From: Ephydatia muelleri
Taxonomy: Eukaryota; Porifera; Demospongiae; Spongillida; Spongillidae
DNA length: 64,000 nt
Assembly: GCA_013339895.1 (NCBI GenBank)
Contig: JABACO010000008.1
Location: 3,179,490 to 3,243,489, forward strand
Direction of reading: 5' to 3'
The notes under the pieces are model-generated. The model was not told the origin of the DNA. It was given only the letters and a program-made list of their open reading frames with translations, and did not search any database. Of the stretch, positions 9,863 to 38,259 are shown in pieces. The translations under genes and the position numbers were made by a program. Within the stretch, counting starts at the first letter, position 1; every line of letters starts with the position of its first letter.

Positions 9863-11280
9863 TGTGTGCATATACATATAGCACAGTGTTAAGAGTACAT
9901 GCTTTTTGTAAGTGCAGTGACATGGATATTCAGGGTACTGCAGCCCATGCATGTAACACAAGCATACTGTTTTCCACATGGTATTGTTGTGTAATATGTG
10001 AACTTACAATATGTGAACTTACAGGGCTTTGATGTTTGTGTTTTGTGAAGCTAGACTTACTGTAGGTAGCAGTATCTCCACATGTGTGTTTCTAGTTCCA
10101 ATACACACCTAAAAGTAAAATCTGTCTTGCCCAGGTTATTTTTGGATCTGATGATTTTGTTCAGTTGCTTTTACATATTTTCTACAATCATCTATATTCA
10201 TCTGAGCCAGTTTGAATAGCCATCATGAGATACACTTACAATACATGCTTTTCAGATGTACTATTGCCCATTGCTTTTCCTATGCTATCAGAATTGCCTC
10301 TGTATCCTGGCATCCTATCATCTTGGCATAGAGAGTTAGGAGTATTATAGAATGGTTCTCATGGGCATCAAGCCTTGTGATGTGGTGGGCATCAGGTAGT
10401 TAAAGTACTGACATCAGTCCTGATAAGATCTTTTCAATGCCTACAACGAACTTTGTATCAATGAAAGCAAAATCATGGAATTAGGTGTGTTACAGTACTG
10501 TAAATGATTCTGTGCACACATTGTACTTGTTTGACAAGGTTCCTTCTTATGCATACATCTATGAAGGAGACATTACTGGAAGCAGGATCAGGTGAAAAAG
10601 GGACATTTCCCATACTTCAACAAGCTGGGGGTTATGAATTTTTCCATTGTGTAAGCAACACAAAGCAATTAGAAATATTATCAACCAAGGTTGCTCAATC
10701 ACCAAAATATCTGTGGATAACAGCAGAGTTTATATTCATCCCATCTAGCAAGACATCCAGTAGTCTATCCCCAAAACAGGTACAGGATACATGTTTATCT
10801 ACTTAGGTGAGTAATTATTAATGGCATTATTTTCTTTATGCTAAGACTTGTGTACATGTATCTACATGATTAACTTCTCCTGATAGCAATCAAATGCTGT
10901 AATGACATCAACAAATTTATTGCTAGCTAATGCAAATGCTTGCAGATGATTGAAAAGTGTTTACATTGCTATAAAGTCCTTCTCATTGAAATTATTGAGG
11001 AGCCACATAGAAAGTTGTGCTCTAGAAAGGGTAGTTTAGAAACATAATTGTGCTTTAAAAAATTGTAAATAGAAATGATGATGAAGTTGATCAGTGTAGC
11101 ATTGAGAATGAAATGTTGGATTATGCCCTTGAACTTAGTGCCAAAAACAAATGGTGTAAGTGGATTTATTGTCTGCATGATTTGTGTGGATAAACATAGC
11201 GTACAGAAGTGTCTATAGATGTGCTGTGTCCATGCTAGCCACTTGCACCCTCTCAGATTAAAACAGCACCCAGCACAGTG
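9863..11280. other. Spacer with a possible decayed mobile-element frame
   Basis: Mostly AT-rich sequence without recognisable genes. A 100-codon plus-strand frame at 10504-10806 (LQQAGGYEFFHCVSNTKQL; after a one-base shift, DNSRVYIHP) looks like decayed coding sequence but is not assigned to a family. Nothing else is supported. Confidence 0.4.
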
Positions 11281-11289
11281 TTGAAATCC

Positions 11290-12790
11290 TAAGTGTGCAG
11301 TCCATAGAGTGGATGACAGATGGTCTGGCCCCTGATGTGTGAGACAAAGTGACTGCCTTGCTCTGGCAGTTCCAAGACATCATCGCTTCGGACAACAGTG
11401 ACCTTGGTCACACCCGATTAATGTCTCATCAAATCAACAATGGGGATGCACAACCAGTCCACCAGCAAGCAAGGAGGTTACCCTTTCATCAGAAGGAGGA
11501 AGTGTGTGGGTACATGTTTTCCCCGAGGTATCATTGAGCCTAGTTGTGGGCCATTGGGTCTTGGGGGAAAAAAAAAAACGATGGCACGTGTAAGTGATTG
11601 TTGTAGTGTGGGCTGCTCATCATTTCCGGCCATACATCTGTGGAGGAAAGTTTACATTACGCACAGACCAGCACTCCCTACAATGTTTGCATTATTTTAA
11701 GGAGCCCGAGGGTCAAGTGGTGCATTAGCTGGAGGTGTTACCAGAATATGATTACAACATTGTACATCATGAAGGTAAACAGCACAATGATGGCAGATGT
11801 AAGCAGTGCGGATTGGATGAGAAGGAAGAGGAGAGGGACGAGAGTACTACTTCCTTTTGTGACGCAGTGTCACACCTAATGCTGTCAACGTGGACGAAAG
11901 AGTCTTTCCAAAGTGCTGACCCCGACATACACCAGATAGTTCATTGGTGATGCCACGCCTGGAGGATGCCCCTAAGGATGCTTCATGGGCACTCATCTCT
12001 ATGGATGCAAAGACGGTATCTGGCATGGGGTCCTGTATCGTTGCTGGGAGACATACCGGGGATGGTATAAATAGACACTTTCAACTGGTCCTGCCTTCAA
12101 AATCAGTGAATGATGTATTGGAAGGTGTAGGCGCGGGCACATGGGGGAGAGGAAACCCTGAAGTTCTGGCCCGTTTTTACTGGCCAGGTCAGAGGAAAGA
12201 AGTGTGGAACAATGGTGTTATGGGTACCTCCAGCCATCTCACAGGGCTAGAGCTCTGATGGGTAATCTCTACCACCCTGAAACCCATGCTATGGATATTC
12301 TCGGCCCCTTTCCTGAAACCCAAAGAGGTAACAAAAATATATTGGCAGTTGGAGTGTACTTCACGAAATGGAAGAAAGCATTTAGACTCAAGGATATGGA
12401 GGCTCTAACCATTGCCAATGTATTTGTGAATGAATTTGTATGTCGATTTGGTGTCCCAGATTACCTACACACAGACCAAGGGAGAACTTTGAAGCCACGC
12501 TTCTTAAGTAGATATTCAAGGGGCCATTGTAGAGCATGTTGTTGTTCACGGTCTGCTGGCACAGCCACCGGGTGGGTATTGATCATCCAGCTACCATGTT
12601 GGAGGAACCGATTCAGGACCCTGTGGAACAACTGAATCATCAAGTGCCTGAGATGGGGAGGCCAGCAATTGCACCCAGGGCTGTCCCCTCCAGTAGTTGC
12701 AGGGGATACCACAGCACTGAGACACTCCATTAAGACAAGCAGGCTCCCTGTACGCTATGGAAATCCAGTGGTACTACCGAACAATGTAGA
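11290..12790 (+). pseudogene. Ty3/Gypsy-type pol relic with the reverse transcriptase core deleted
   Basis: In order on the plus strand: the region before the RT fingers (LLWQFQDIIASDNSDLG, then QQARRLPFHQKEEV, 11350-11510), GIIEPSCGP (about 11527-11555), an abrupt break, the end of an RNase H-connection region (WLEVLPEYDYNIVHHEGKQH, 11728-11790), an H2C2-like zone, and an integrase core (TKWKKAFRLKDMEALTIANV, then CRFGVPDYLHTDQG, 12360-12480). The RT active site (YxDD) and most of RNase H are missing between 11560 and 11690. Frameshifts follow HTDQG. No LTRs were found. Confidence 0.85.
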
Positions 12791-14024
12791 AATATTTGAA
12801 TGAAAGAACTGGCATGAGGTCACACTCTTTGAAGAAGCAGAGTAATGCAGTGACATAGTATTGATTGAATGATTAGTTAGCATATGAACAGCTGATATCA
12901 TAAATTGGTGTATGCACATGCTCAAGTCAGTTGAGTCTGTTTCAGGCTGTATCAGTTGTCCTGTGGATTTTACACACTGAACTCAACACAGTTTACCATA
13001 TCTTCTTTTACATACTTGTTTTTAAGGCATGCCTGACTACGCAAAGGACAGAGAAACAAATATAATTGGTTTGTCCAGGTCCATTTCAAATGATCTTGAT
13101 GATCAAACCATCTGTTTGTGTCAAGTAGGTTGTCAAACCACAAATTTTGAGACTGTCCATAAACTATCATTTCCTTGTTCCTTAAAGTTCATAACAACAA
13201 CAGGTGAATAAAGAATTGAAGTGCATTTATAAGTCACAAAAGGGAACTGTTTACCCTCTTCCATGAACATGCATCGAGACAGTTTACCATGAAGTAAAGA
13301 CTTCACTGGAACAACAGCCTCATTAACATTTTTTGAGTCATTAACTCTCTCGCGGGTGAAGCCAAGTATTGTGGTAACTTGTAGAATAAGCATTTCTGTG
13401 TTACAGTAGAACATTCTTTGTAAACGACCCCATGAATTTGACAAGCAAAACTTTTCCTCTGAACATTGCATTACAAAAACGTTAACAATTTAGAAAAACA
13501 AAGTGGATTTTGTACAGCAGCTGTGGCACAATTGTGCTGCTGCTCAAGGAAATGGTTTTCTAGAAAAGTTACCAAGTTAATCAACCACAAAGATGGCCAA
13601 CCTAAGCTGTACAATTAAAATACTGTGATTGTTGCCAAACTGTGTGTGATCACCATACAAAACTGCTTCGTTAACCATTGTGGACTAATTAATGCAGGCC
13701 ACAACATCCTGGGCCAGCTCACATCCTGGGATAGTAACAGATGGACATAAATGCACTAACCACAGCAACATTGTTTGTCTGAAGTTGGTGTCCCATGCAC
13801 TTCTAATTCCTATCCTTCCCAGGAACAGAAATGATAGCTTCTCATACAGGTTTGCTGCCCTGTGGAGCAGATATAATTTGATGATAATAATTCGCACCTC
13901 TCCACCCTATGTATGGATGCTATACTGTATAGACATTTGATGGCTGCATGCTGCGAAAGACAAGAGGAAGAGGGAGAACAGATAGTAATAGTAGTTAGAG
14001 ACACAAAAAGGACAAAGGGAGGGA
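12791..14024. other. Spacer with no recognisable gene
   Basis: AT-rich sequence. The longest frame is 112 codons on the minus strand (13133-13471; it contains ILGFTRERVNDSKNVNEAVV), which resembles no family I can name. No repeats beyond simple sequence are seen. Confidence 0.4.
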
Positions 14025-14092
14025 GTGTATGTGTGTGTGTGCGCGTGTGTGAGCGCGTGTGTGTGCGCGTGTGCGTGCGCGTGTGTGTGAGC

Positions 14093-14137
<45 letters not shown>

Positions 14138-14143
14138 TGTGTA
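14025..14143. repeat. (TG)n/(CG)n microsatellite
   Basis: About 119 bp of alternating purine-pyrimidine TGTG interrupted by CGCG. The Cys-Val and Thr-His frames over it are artefacts. This composition can adopt Z-DNA. Confidence 0.95.
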
Positions 14144-14941
14144 TACCACTGCGCCGTTGATCTTTTCACAAAGAGGTGTGACCTCTGAAATACCAAGACC
14201 TCAATCGACCAACTACGCTACCAAAATGAGAGCGAGTGGAGATAGTTTCCAAGAACACGTACCGGTAGACAGTCACGCCATGTGCTTCTGTTTTCTTTAT
14301 GATAACAATACTACGGCCACTTCCGCTGTTAAACATCCGCCAGTAGAATGTATAAAAACAACGATTTTATTGCTGTTACTAACAGTTGTCATCTGTTTAT
14401 ACTCTCCAGCTAGAAGATGATGGACCGATTTTACTCAGTGAGCTACTTGTATAATGTATCTGATACAAGTTGCATGCTCCTGTACAGCTAGCCCAAATCG
14501 CAGCTACATTTTCACTCAAATCCTTCAACAGATAGCTGTTCACTTCCAATGTTTGCATGCTGAATATCTGTATGCAATGCAACTTTTGCTTGCTCTCCGC
14601 TGTGCTGTTGTTGCGAGAATTTTATGGTGTCCTAGGTTGCATAGTTAAGTCTCCTCCTCTGTAAGTCTAAGAATGGCCAGCGGAGGAAGGAAAGAAAGAA
14701 AGGAGTTTTTATGTGTGGACTAGTGTCCGCGAACATCCCCGCGGGAAAAATTTATAGTTGCATGTAATGGTTGTAGCTAGCGTGAAAAATCGACGAACCA
14801 CATGCATGTATAGAGTAGGTAACAAATCGCGTTGTGTAATAATATGTACATGCAACAGACGCACTTTGAACACTTTCTTTGTATCTTCCTAACTTTCTCC
14901 AAGTATCATGGTAGCATATTAATTTTGAATCATTTGTACAG
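14144..14941. promoter_or_regulatory. Probable 5' region of Eph-like gene 1 (first exon not identified)
   Basis: The first recognised exon of gene 1 begins in phase 0 inside a signal peptide and lacks an ATG, so an upstream exon with the start codon must lie in or before this stretch. No candidate could be selected by sequence alone. The acceptor at 14940-14941 (TTTGTACAG) is clear. Confidence 0.35.
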
Positions 14942-17366
14942 GCGGTGCTCATACTTCTGATAACTGTGCCAGCCATACAGTGCCAGGCACCTGCAGATGC
15001 TAACTGCCCAAGTGACCAAACTCCAAACATACTAACTCTGATGGACTCCACCCGCTACAACAATCTAATAGGAAGTGGAGGCATTTGGACGGTCTTCAAT
15101 AATGACAGCAGTGGCAGCACAACGGTATGTTCACTGAGTTGCATTGGATTGCAATGATTAGTCAAATCATTTTACAGTGGACAGTTGGGGCTGGTGGAAA
15201 CTGTCAAAGGACAGTTCAAGTGTGTGAGGCAAAGGCTCAATATTTTAAGGCTAGCAATTGGATTTTTACGCAATACATTCCAAGACAACAACTGAATTAC
15301 AATATTACGATTTATGTCAATGTTACCCTTCGAATAACACTTTGTTCAACGCCCAACTGCCCAAGGTTCTTGCCTGTGTACAACTATGCTGCCAATGAAC
15401 AGCAAGATGCCAGTGTGTACACCAATCCTTCCAAGTACACATTGATAGGAAATATAACGCTCTCACCTCTGCAGTTTACTCAGTTTACTGCCACTCTCAA
15501 TTTCACATTGAAGGCTGGTGATAGCGGCTTTTATCTTGGCTTCAGGGATCAGGGCAGCTGCACATCTCTGAACAGAGTTAATGTATACAACTATCAATGC
15601 CCTCAGAAGCAAGTCGGACTCGTTAAGCAGCCCTTGACAGCGGCCCCTACCGCTCAGAACTCACCTATGACAATCTCTGCAGCTTGTGTGCCAGGAAGCG
15701 TCAATACTAATTCACTGGACCTGTTCTGTAGTAACACCGGGATATGGAATGGCTTCTCTACTTGTATCTGCAAGACCTGGGAGGGATATAGAGACACTGG
15801 AGGGAAGTGTGAAGGGTGCGTCCGTGGCCAGTGGCTGAACACACTCACCCTCACATGTCAACCATGTCCTGCAAACACACTAGCGACCCTACAAATAACC
15901 CCTGTGTGCCCGTGCAGGCCAGGATATTTCAGAGCACCCAACGAACTCCCAGGTGACAACTGCACTGGTGAGCGTGTTGCTTACATGTGTGTGTCTTTTA
16001 TAAACACACCTCCATCTTTCAGCTCCACCACAGGCTCCTATTGCTGTCAATGTCTCCGCAACCACTGGTGACTCCATCACTGTTGTGTGGAAATATGTCC
16101 CTTCGCTTGGTGAAAGGCTTGACTACTATTTCTTGCTACAGTACAAAACTGGAGACATGGAGCAATTTATTAATGCTGCTCGAATTGCCGGTTCCATAGC
16201 TATGGAATACATGTACACTTTTCATGGTCTAAGCCCTGACACCACTTATCAGGTACAGCTTATCACTAGGAACGGAGTTAGTGACCAGGACGAAGCAAAT
16301 GAATTTTTGAGAACATTGTCTATCTCAAGCAAAACTTCAATAGATGGTAAGGAGTCACCTGGCTTTGTTCAACAGTGATTCATTGGTGATTGATTTTTAA
16401 ATATTACATATACGCACTGTTTTCTTCCCATCATATTTTTACCGTAGTTCCAGGTGCAGTGGACGACATAACTATCAGTGGTCGATATGTCATATGGCAG
16501 CCTCCAACACACCCCAATGGGGCTATCAAAGGATATAACCTTACTATCATCAGGGACTCAATATCAACAAGCATAAGTGTGGGTGGAACATTTTATCGTG
16601 TAGAAGATGCTGATATACCGAAAGGGAATGGAACTGTTTTCATACAAGTGAGCCTGGTGTGAAAAAATGAATTTGAATCCAACCTAGTACTTCATATGCA
16701 TTTGTATGTATCACAATCCTGCAATCTATTAATGTGCAGGTCCGTGCAGTGAATGGGGCTGGTGCAGGTGAATGGAGTTCTAAGCACATCCTTCGTAAGT
16801 TGCATACATGTGTAGCAAAACACGCTAACCATCTCCATAACCACCTATCTTTCCTATTTGTAGCTACCATGACCACACCAGGTTTGTACAGAGAGTAGTG
16901 CATTAAGGAAAATGTTCGAAAAATGTTTATATCCAAATTAGGTCAACTAGTTCTCCAGTCATTTGATTCCTGTGTGATGTGGTCTGTACCAGAAGAAACA
17001 GTGTTGCAATACGAGATTCACTACAACAATATAACCAAAGTACAGAATTACACAACAAATTGGTATTGCCTTCAAGATGAAATCCACAACGCAGTCAATA
17101 TCACGGTAGGTACATGTGCTCAGCACACATTTGAATTGCACAATTCACGTGTGTTGTATTTCACTGCATAGCATAGTATACTTGATTGTGTACATGTATA
17201 AAAGACACATTCTTGCATTACAATCTATTAATGTGCAGGTCCGTGCAGTGAATGGGGCTGGTGCAGGTGAATGGAGTTCTAACATCACTATTCTTCGTAA
17301 GTTGCATACATTCTCAAGTGTTATCGCCTTTCACCGTTTCTGCTACACAGAACGGTCGAAATGTTG
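14942..17366 (+). CDS. Eph-receptor-like ectodomain protein 1 (kinase-less, 3' end unresolved)
   Basis: Exons inferred from splice sites and frame: 14942-15124, 15178-15967, 16023-16346, 16448-16647, 16740-16794, 16864-16881, 16942-17105, 17239-17296 and an unresolved end. Exon 1 has a signal-peptide core (AVLILLITVPAIQCQ) and the first ligand-binding-domain strand. Exon 2 carries the rest of the Eph ligand-binding domain (NCQRTVQVCEAK, ASNWIFTQYI, GDSGFYLGFRDQGSCTSLNR, VGLVKQPL) and a Cys-rich GCC2/GCC3-like region (CQPCPANT, CPCRPGYF). Then come fibronectin III domains with the Eph-typical ITRNGVSDQ and VRAVNGAGAGEWSS. Introns are as short as 53 bp. From the last sure exon a short exon ends at TGA 17364-17366 (QRSKC); an alternative, 17604-17711, has a hydrophobic tail (YDLLVFVDIFFVSV). 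No kinase is found before the PI3K gene starts at 17826. It may be secreted, or truncated. Confidence 0.8.
16740..17296 (+). repeat. Internal exon duplication in Eph-like gene 1
   Basis: The 55-bp exon at 16740-16794 and the 58-bp exon at 17239-17296 both encode VRAVNGAGAGEWSS. They share intron flanks on both sides ('caatctattaatgtgcag' before, 'cttcgtaagttgcatacat' after). A partial fibronectin III exon (16942-17105; MWSVPEETVLQYEIHYNNI) sits between them. This indicates a recent tandem gain of a third, divergent fibronectin III domain. Confidence 0.85.
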
Positions 17367-17711
17367 AAGACGTTGACGTACAAGCCAGCCACCAGGCTGA
17401 TAATATCCACATGCAGGTAGGGATCACAGCAGAGGTCACAGTAAGGGGTACATTCAGTACTACACAAATGCAGTTTTTAAATTATGGTACACATTGTTGG
17501 CTGAATTAGTTATTGATCCTTGATCACATAATATCAAGCACTTGCAAAATGTGCACTGATGTCTGTTTTAAAAGACCCATTATCTGAATTCTTATCCCTG
17601 CAGGTTGTCTTCAACCATGGAATATTTTGTTATGATCTACTAGTATTCGTTGATATTTTTTTTGTATCGGTGCGTCCTCAAGTTATTTATATTTGTCATG
17701 AAATGCGTTGA

Positions 17712-17825
17712 TACCCTGAAAGAAAAGAAAAGGGGGGATTAAATATATCATTTAAGAAGATACGTGCTTGGCAGCAACGATCCACACTGTGCGGACTTAA
17801 TTAACTATTTCGCGCCGCATTGTAT
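17712..17825 (+). promoter_or_regulatory. Short intergenic gap before the PI3K start codon
   Basis: At most 115-460 bp separate the possible ends of Eph-like gene 1 (17366 or 17711) from the ATG of the PI3K gene. The gap is AT-rich (TTAATTAACTATT) just upstream of CGCGCCGCAT. Any core promoter or 5' UTR of the kinase gene must lie here or inside the 3' end of gene 1, unless there is a non-coding upstream exon. Confidence 0.35.
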
Positions 17826-33794
<15,969 letters not shown>

Positions 33795-36700
33795 TCATCT
33801 AAAGAACTCTATTTACATTAGCTACTTGTGTTGCAATTGCACTGCAGCAAACAATCTATTTTCTGAACTTGTATATTGTGCAGTACAATGTTTGTGTTTG
33901 AACATTATATATTTTTTGGCTCCATGTTCAACACAGGTGTAAGGGCAAATTTAATAGCCAATGCACTATTTGTTTTTGCAGCGCTGAACCATGTTGCAAC
34001 TTATGCAGTATTGTGTTAAAATAGTGCTGAGTTCAGATAAGTGGTCACAATTAATCACTAACATAAGCCGATGGCCATAAGGCTGGCCATAAGGTGGAAG
34101 CACATCCAAATGAGACAGCGCTAACATTTCACACTAAGCTGTGAAGTGTTCTTTAAGTGATTAGTATTGATTATTTACCTGATAGGAATATGTCTAGTAT
34201 GTGGTGTGTACAAGAAGCTAGAACTTACTCAGCATGGCACACCAGACCCGATTTTCTCAGCAGCGGATGGATGTAACCACAAAACACCTCATTACAACAT
34301 GGATTGGCTAATCGAGATGTAGTGGTTTCGTCCTTCTGCTGCTCTCTGTTGTCTTCACAACAGAGCATAGTGATTTGAGTGTAGTGTGATGCTTTGTCTG
34401 TCATGGATCAGCTAGTGCACAGAAAAGTCAATCGTCTACAGTTCCTAGTTTTGAGCCTTGTTGTATGCGTGACAAGTACTATAAGATAGATACGTGAAGG
34501 GCACCACTTTTTGTTTCCTGGTGTACTTAAGTACTTTCCTAGTGTTCGTTAGGATATTACTGTCATGAAAAGCAACGTGGATAATTCCATAATAAGCCAC
34601 CTGATTATCAACCAAAAGCAAATGCATACATGCTGAGAGCTTGGCCATTGTATTACTCAATTTTGATCATTCTTATTGTCTTGTATACTATATGGTATTC
34701 GTGTCATTCATGTATTATTTGTGCCCAATGACATACAGTACAGTGAACACTGTCCTAAGGTTTCCACCTAGTGTCGTTTATTGTGTAAACTCGCGTTGCT
34801 TTTCTTAACCCTCTGACCTTTCTTATGGAAAATGCTATGAATGCACAGTCTATGTTCATCGGTTATGTCCTGCTCTACTGACCCTAATCCTCTAAGCTCA
34901 TGAGAAGAGAAAGAGGTGTGAAATTAGGATGGGTGGCACCATATGATGCAGCTGTATATTCCTGAACAGAGAAACCTTACATCTCATAAAGATGTGGTCA
35001 GTTAGCCCAATTATATGGTGTTCTATTTACTATCACAGCTGCTAGTCACTTGGCCACATCTCCATAGAAGCCATTTTGAGACATACAATTTTATACCACT
35101 AGGTTTGTGATTAAAACTACATAGCCATTGGTTGAGAATGGGGCACATACTGAATTAGCCCAATGCAAAGCATTTGAAATTTAGCAGTGCTTTTCTTTGC
35201 TCCACCTCACAGGAATTGGTCCAGTGACCTTTTTTGTTTGCCTTTCTTTTTTAAAGTTACAATTTATACCTTGGAAATGGGTCTCTTGTAGGGCAATGAA
35301 CATGGGGTGGGGCCACCATTAGTTCATTGCATGTGGAAAGGGACCTACTTCTAGTGACAACATGGATGACTGAAATTTTTTCGATTTATTAGCTGTCCAT
35401 TCGATTACTGAAGCATAAATGGCTGACATATGTTTTTGATTCAGGTACGAATTCTGATAGGTGTCAATGTACTCGCAGATATAACAGCAACTGGTTGTGT
35501 TGATTTTATTAATGGTAACTACTGAGCCCATGTTATTTTTGTAAACGTTTTTGAACCTATTTGGATAACGCTCTTGGCTTCAGATAATTGTGGTGTTGGT
35601 TTGGCTCCTTTCTCATCCATGAACGTGTGAGACTGCACAATGAAGGTGATTAAGATAGATGTCAATGCATATTATTCAGATCTGCTGAGTGCCTTTATGT
35701 TAGTCCTGCTATACCTAGCTGCATTATGATCAATGGTACATGTTTTTTTATTTTCACCAAAATTAAAATAGTATGGAGGCATAAACAATTATTTTAACCA
35801 CTGGTAAATTAGATGATCAAATGTAACAATGTGGTTCAAACACAAGCAACTCAAATCTCCTCTAGATCATCAACATGTTACTCAAAGGATGTTTACAGGT
35901 TTCAGTTTGCATCTTGCATACAAGTGGGGTAGTAGTGGGTGGGGAGGGGGAGAGGTGAGACACAGTCTCCTTAATGGAAGAATTTATCATGCTAGATTCC
36001 CACAGGTAGCCATAATGATGCCAACCATATGCAACAGTTCTCTTTGCTTACATAGCTAACTCTTTGCTTCGTCAAGGGCACAATGTTGTCATGATTTTCC
36101 ATGCTCATGATATGTGCTGATTAGTGATTGTAGTATCTTGATGCCTCTTCCCATTCTTCAGTACTGATCATTGCAGCTAGATTATCAATAGGATACAGTA
36201 TGCTGCTGAAAGAGCGTTTGATCAAACTTGTTGTACATAGTACAACCAGGACTTCATCTTTATGGGGGAGGACTTAGGGAGTTGAGGTAAGAAAGAAGCA
36301 GTGCTTACAATTAGTATGTTTAGGCACAGCACTACACAATTCCCACTGTACTATATATAAACTGTTAATGCTGCCCTCCAGGGTCACTATAGGTTTGCAC
36401 ATTTTCTTTGGTGGAGAGTTAACATGTTGGCTTACTGCACGCACAGTAATCAGTAGTACTACATTGTGCAGTAGTGAGTATATTTGGAGTCCCAACTCAG
36501 CAGAATAATAATTGCATGATGAATTATTAACAGTTTGATTGGCACTTGGTTAGATATAGTGCAGGGCACTAAGGTGCACATCTAGTATCCAAAGGCAACA
36601 GGAGCCTAGTTTTTCAATTACACCAGCAAACCCAACGATGCCAGACAATGTTGCCCACATCTCATAAGAATTTAAATTACCATAGTGTAGTTGTCTCACA

Positions 36701-37192
36701 GTGGTAAAGAATCAGCATATAACAGCTGAAGCATTTTTCTTTTTTCTTATAGTCTCAGTCCTGATGAGATGTAAATGCAGGAGCTAGTAGGGCTTCCAGC
36801 TGTAGCGGATTAATGCAAGCTAAGGGAACTATTGTGTATAATTGGATTACTTGAACATACAGCCACTCTCTTATATTTGTCATTGCGTTTACCTGTGTTT
36901 GCAGTACCTGTAGTGGCGTAAAGGGGGCGGGGGAGGAATTTACTGTCAATTTTCACCACATATGGTAATAGTTATGATCTCAACACCCCATTGAATGTTG
37001 CATGATGTGCGTATGCAAAACGAGGCTTTTTTGTACATGTTAGTTGTAGAATAACTGTAACAGACGCTGTGTACTAGCTTTTCGCAAACAATTAATGTAC
37101 TTGTACTTTAAAATTGTCTTCCCTCCTCCTCCCTGCATGTCTGATACACTGGACTGCATGATAAAACCTTCTTGTTCATGCTTGTTAACAAG
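33795..37192. other. Spacer with no recognisable gene
   Basis: AT-rich, no open frame of useful length in a known family. 36905-36940 (GTAGTGGCGTAAAGGGGGCG) looks like one end of a hAT-type element but no partner end was found. The 3' UTR and poly(A) signal of the PI3K gene would lie at the start of this stretch; AT-rich tracts near 33900 are present but none stands out. Confidence 0.4.
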
Positions 37193-37940
37193 GGAATCGG
37201 TGTCTCGGTGTCTTCGTGGTCAAGAGTCCGTTCGCTAGCACGCTCGAGAAGCCCGCTTGGCCTCGGGACGAGCTGACCTTCATCGTTCCGGTCACCTCTG
37301 AACTCCGCTCAAGCAAAATATCTGCTCTGTTCTCCGTATGTTTGATTGTCATTGATTGTCATTTCATACACTCGTTTGCGTTAATAATAAAAGCGCGCGG
37401 AAATCGTTGCCTGCGTTTACACTTTCGAATCCCAACTGGAAACAATAAACGTTTTTAATTCTTTCGCGTGCATTTCAAAAAAGCTATCGTACATGTACGT
37501 CGATATAATTTTGTTGGGTCCAGTTACGCCCACGCATGGCAATATCGCACTATATTATCTCTGGTTGCACAATGTTCCTAACGCGTGTTAGAAACGAAGG
37601 TAAATAAGAATTCTTATTCTTCTTCGTTTCATCACGTGTAACTCGACGGCCTGTCGCTCCACAAAACTGGCACTGTCTCTAGAGTATCTATGGTTTAATG
37701 AAACGCATTGGGTGTATCGTGGATACTTAAAAGTATCTATGGGTGTATGTACATATCTGTCGCATCTTTGATGGATTAAATGCCAGCGGACGAGCGGAGG
37801 CAACGCGTCGTTATCGTTTTGAACGCTTGATCAAAAACCGAGCCAATAATAATACAGTTTCAATGTATTCACCATTGGCTGTATGGGAAGTCATCATACA
37901 CTGATTGCGCATTGCACATGCCACGTGATCACTCGTTGGA

Positions 37941-38004
<64 letters not shown>

Positions 38005-38259
38005 CGTGTGTGTGTGTGTGTGCGTGTGTGTGGTGTACGGTCTTAGTCTACACATATTTAGTATATAAGATCTACATTTCACGCTGCTTTCGACCAGACA
38101 AACTGCTACTATTAACCGCAAAATTTGCATGTTATTGGCAATAAGCATCTACATTTGTTTACGTGCAGGTGCTGTATCAACATGTAATGATCACGTTCCG
38201 TTATTATATAACAAGCAACCTTACGGAAACTAATGAGTCAGACGAGATACAAAATGAAG
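37193..38259 (+). CDS. Possible two-exon fragment of an unrecognised gene
   Basis: A CpG-rich open stretch (37193-37335) with acceptor AACAAG|G and donor TCC|GTATGT reads KSPFASTLEKPAWPRDELTF then IVPVTSELRSSKISALFS. A second (38169-38259) with acceptor TGCAG|G and donor GAAG|GTGAGC reads VLYQHVMITFRYYITSNLTE and TNESDEIQNE. The phases join (0 to 0). No family is recognised and no start or stop is found. Splice sites and composition are the only support. Confidence 0.3.
37941..38032. repeat. (GT)n microsatellite
   Basis: About 92 bp of GT with three C-containing interruptions. Overlapping Cys-Val/Thr-His frames are artefacts. Confidence 0.95.

Noticed and set aside
14222-14420. Start exon for Eph-like gene 1 at the ATG near 14226
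   Set aside because: The frame has a hydrophobic stretch (TTILLLLLTVVICLY), but it ends in a stop with no donor that joins in phase 0 to 14942.
17116-17509. A 22-bp intron at 17297-17318 joining to SPFTVSATQNGRNV
   Set aside because: It is shorter than any plausible spliceosomal intron here (the next shortest are about 52-57 bp). Alternatives ending at 17366 or 17711 are preferred but unresolved.
36905-36940. hAT-like terminus GTAGTGGCGTAAAGGGGG
   Set aside because: No matching inverted end or 8-bp duplication was found nearby. It was kept only as a remark.
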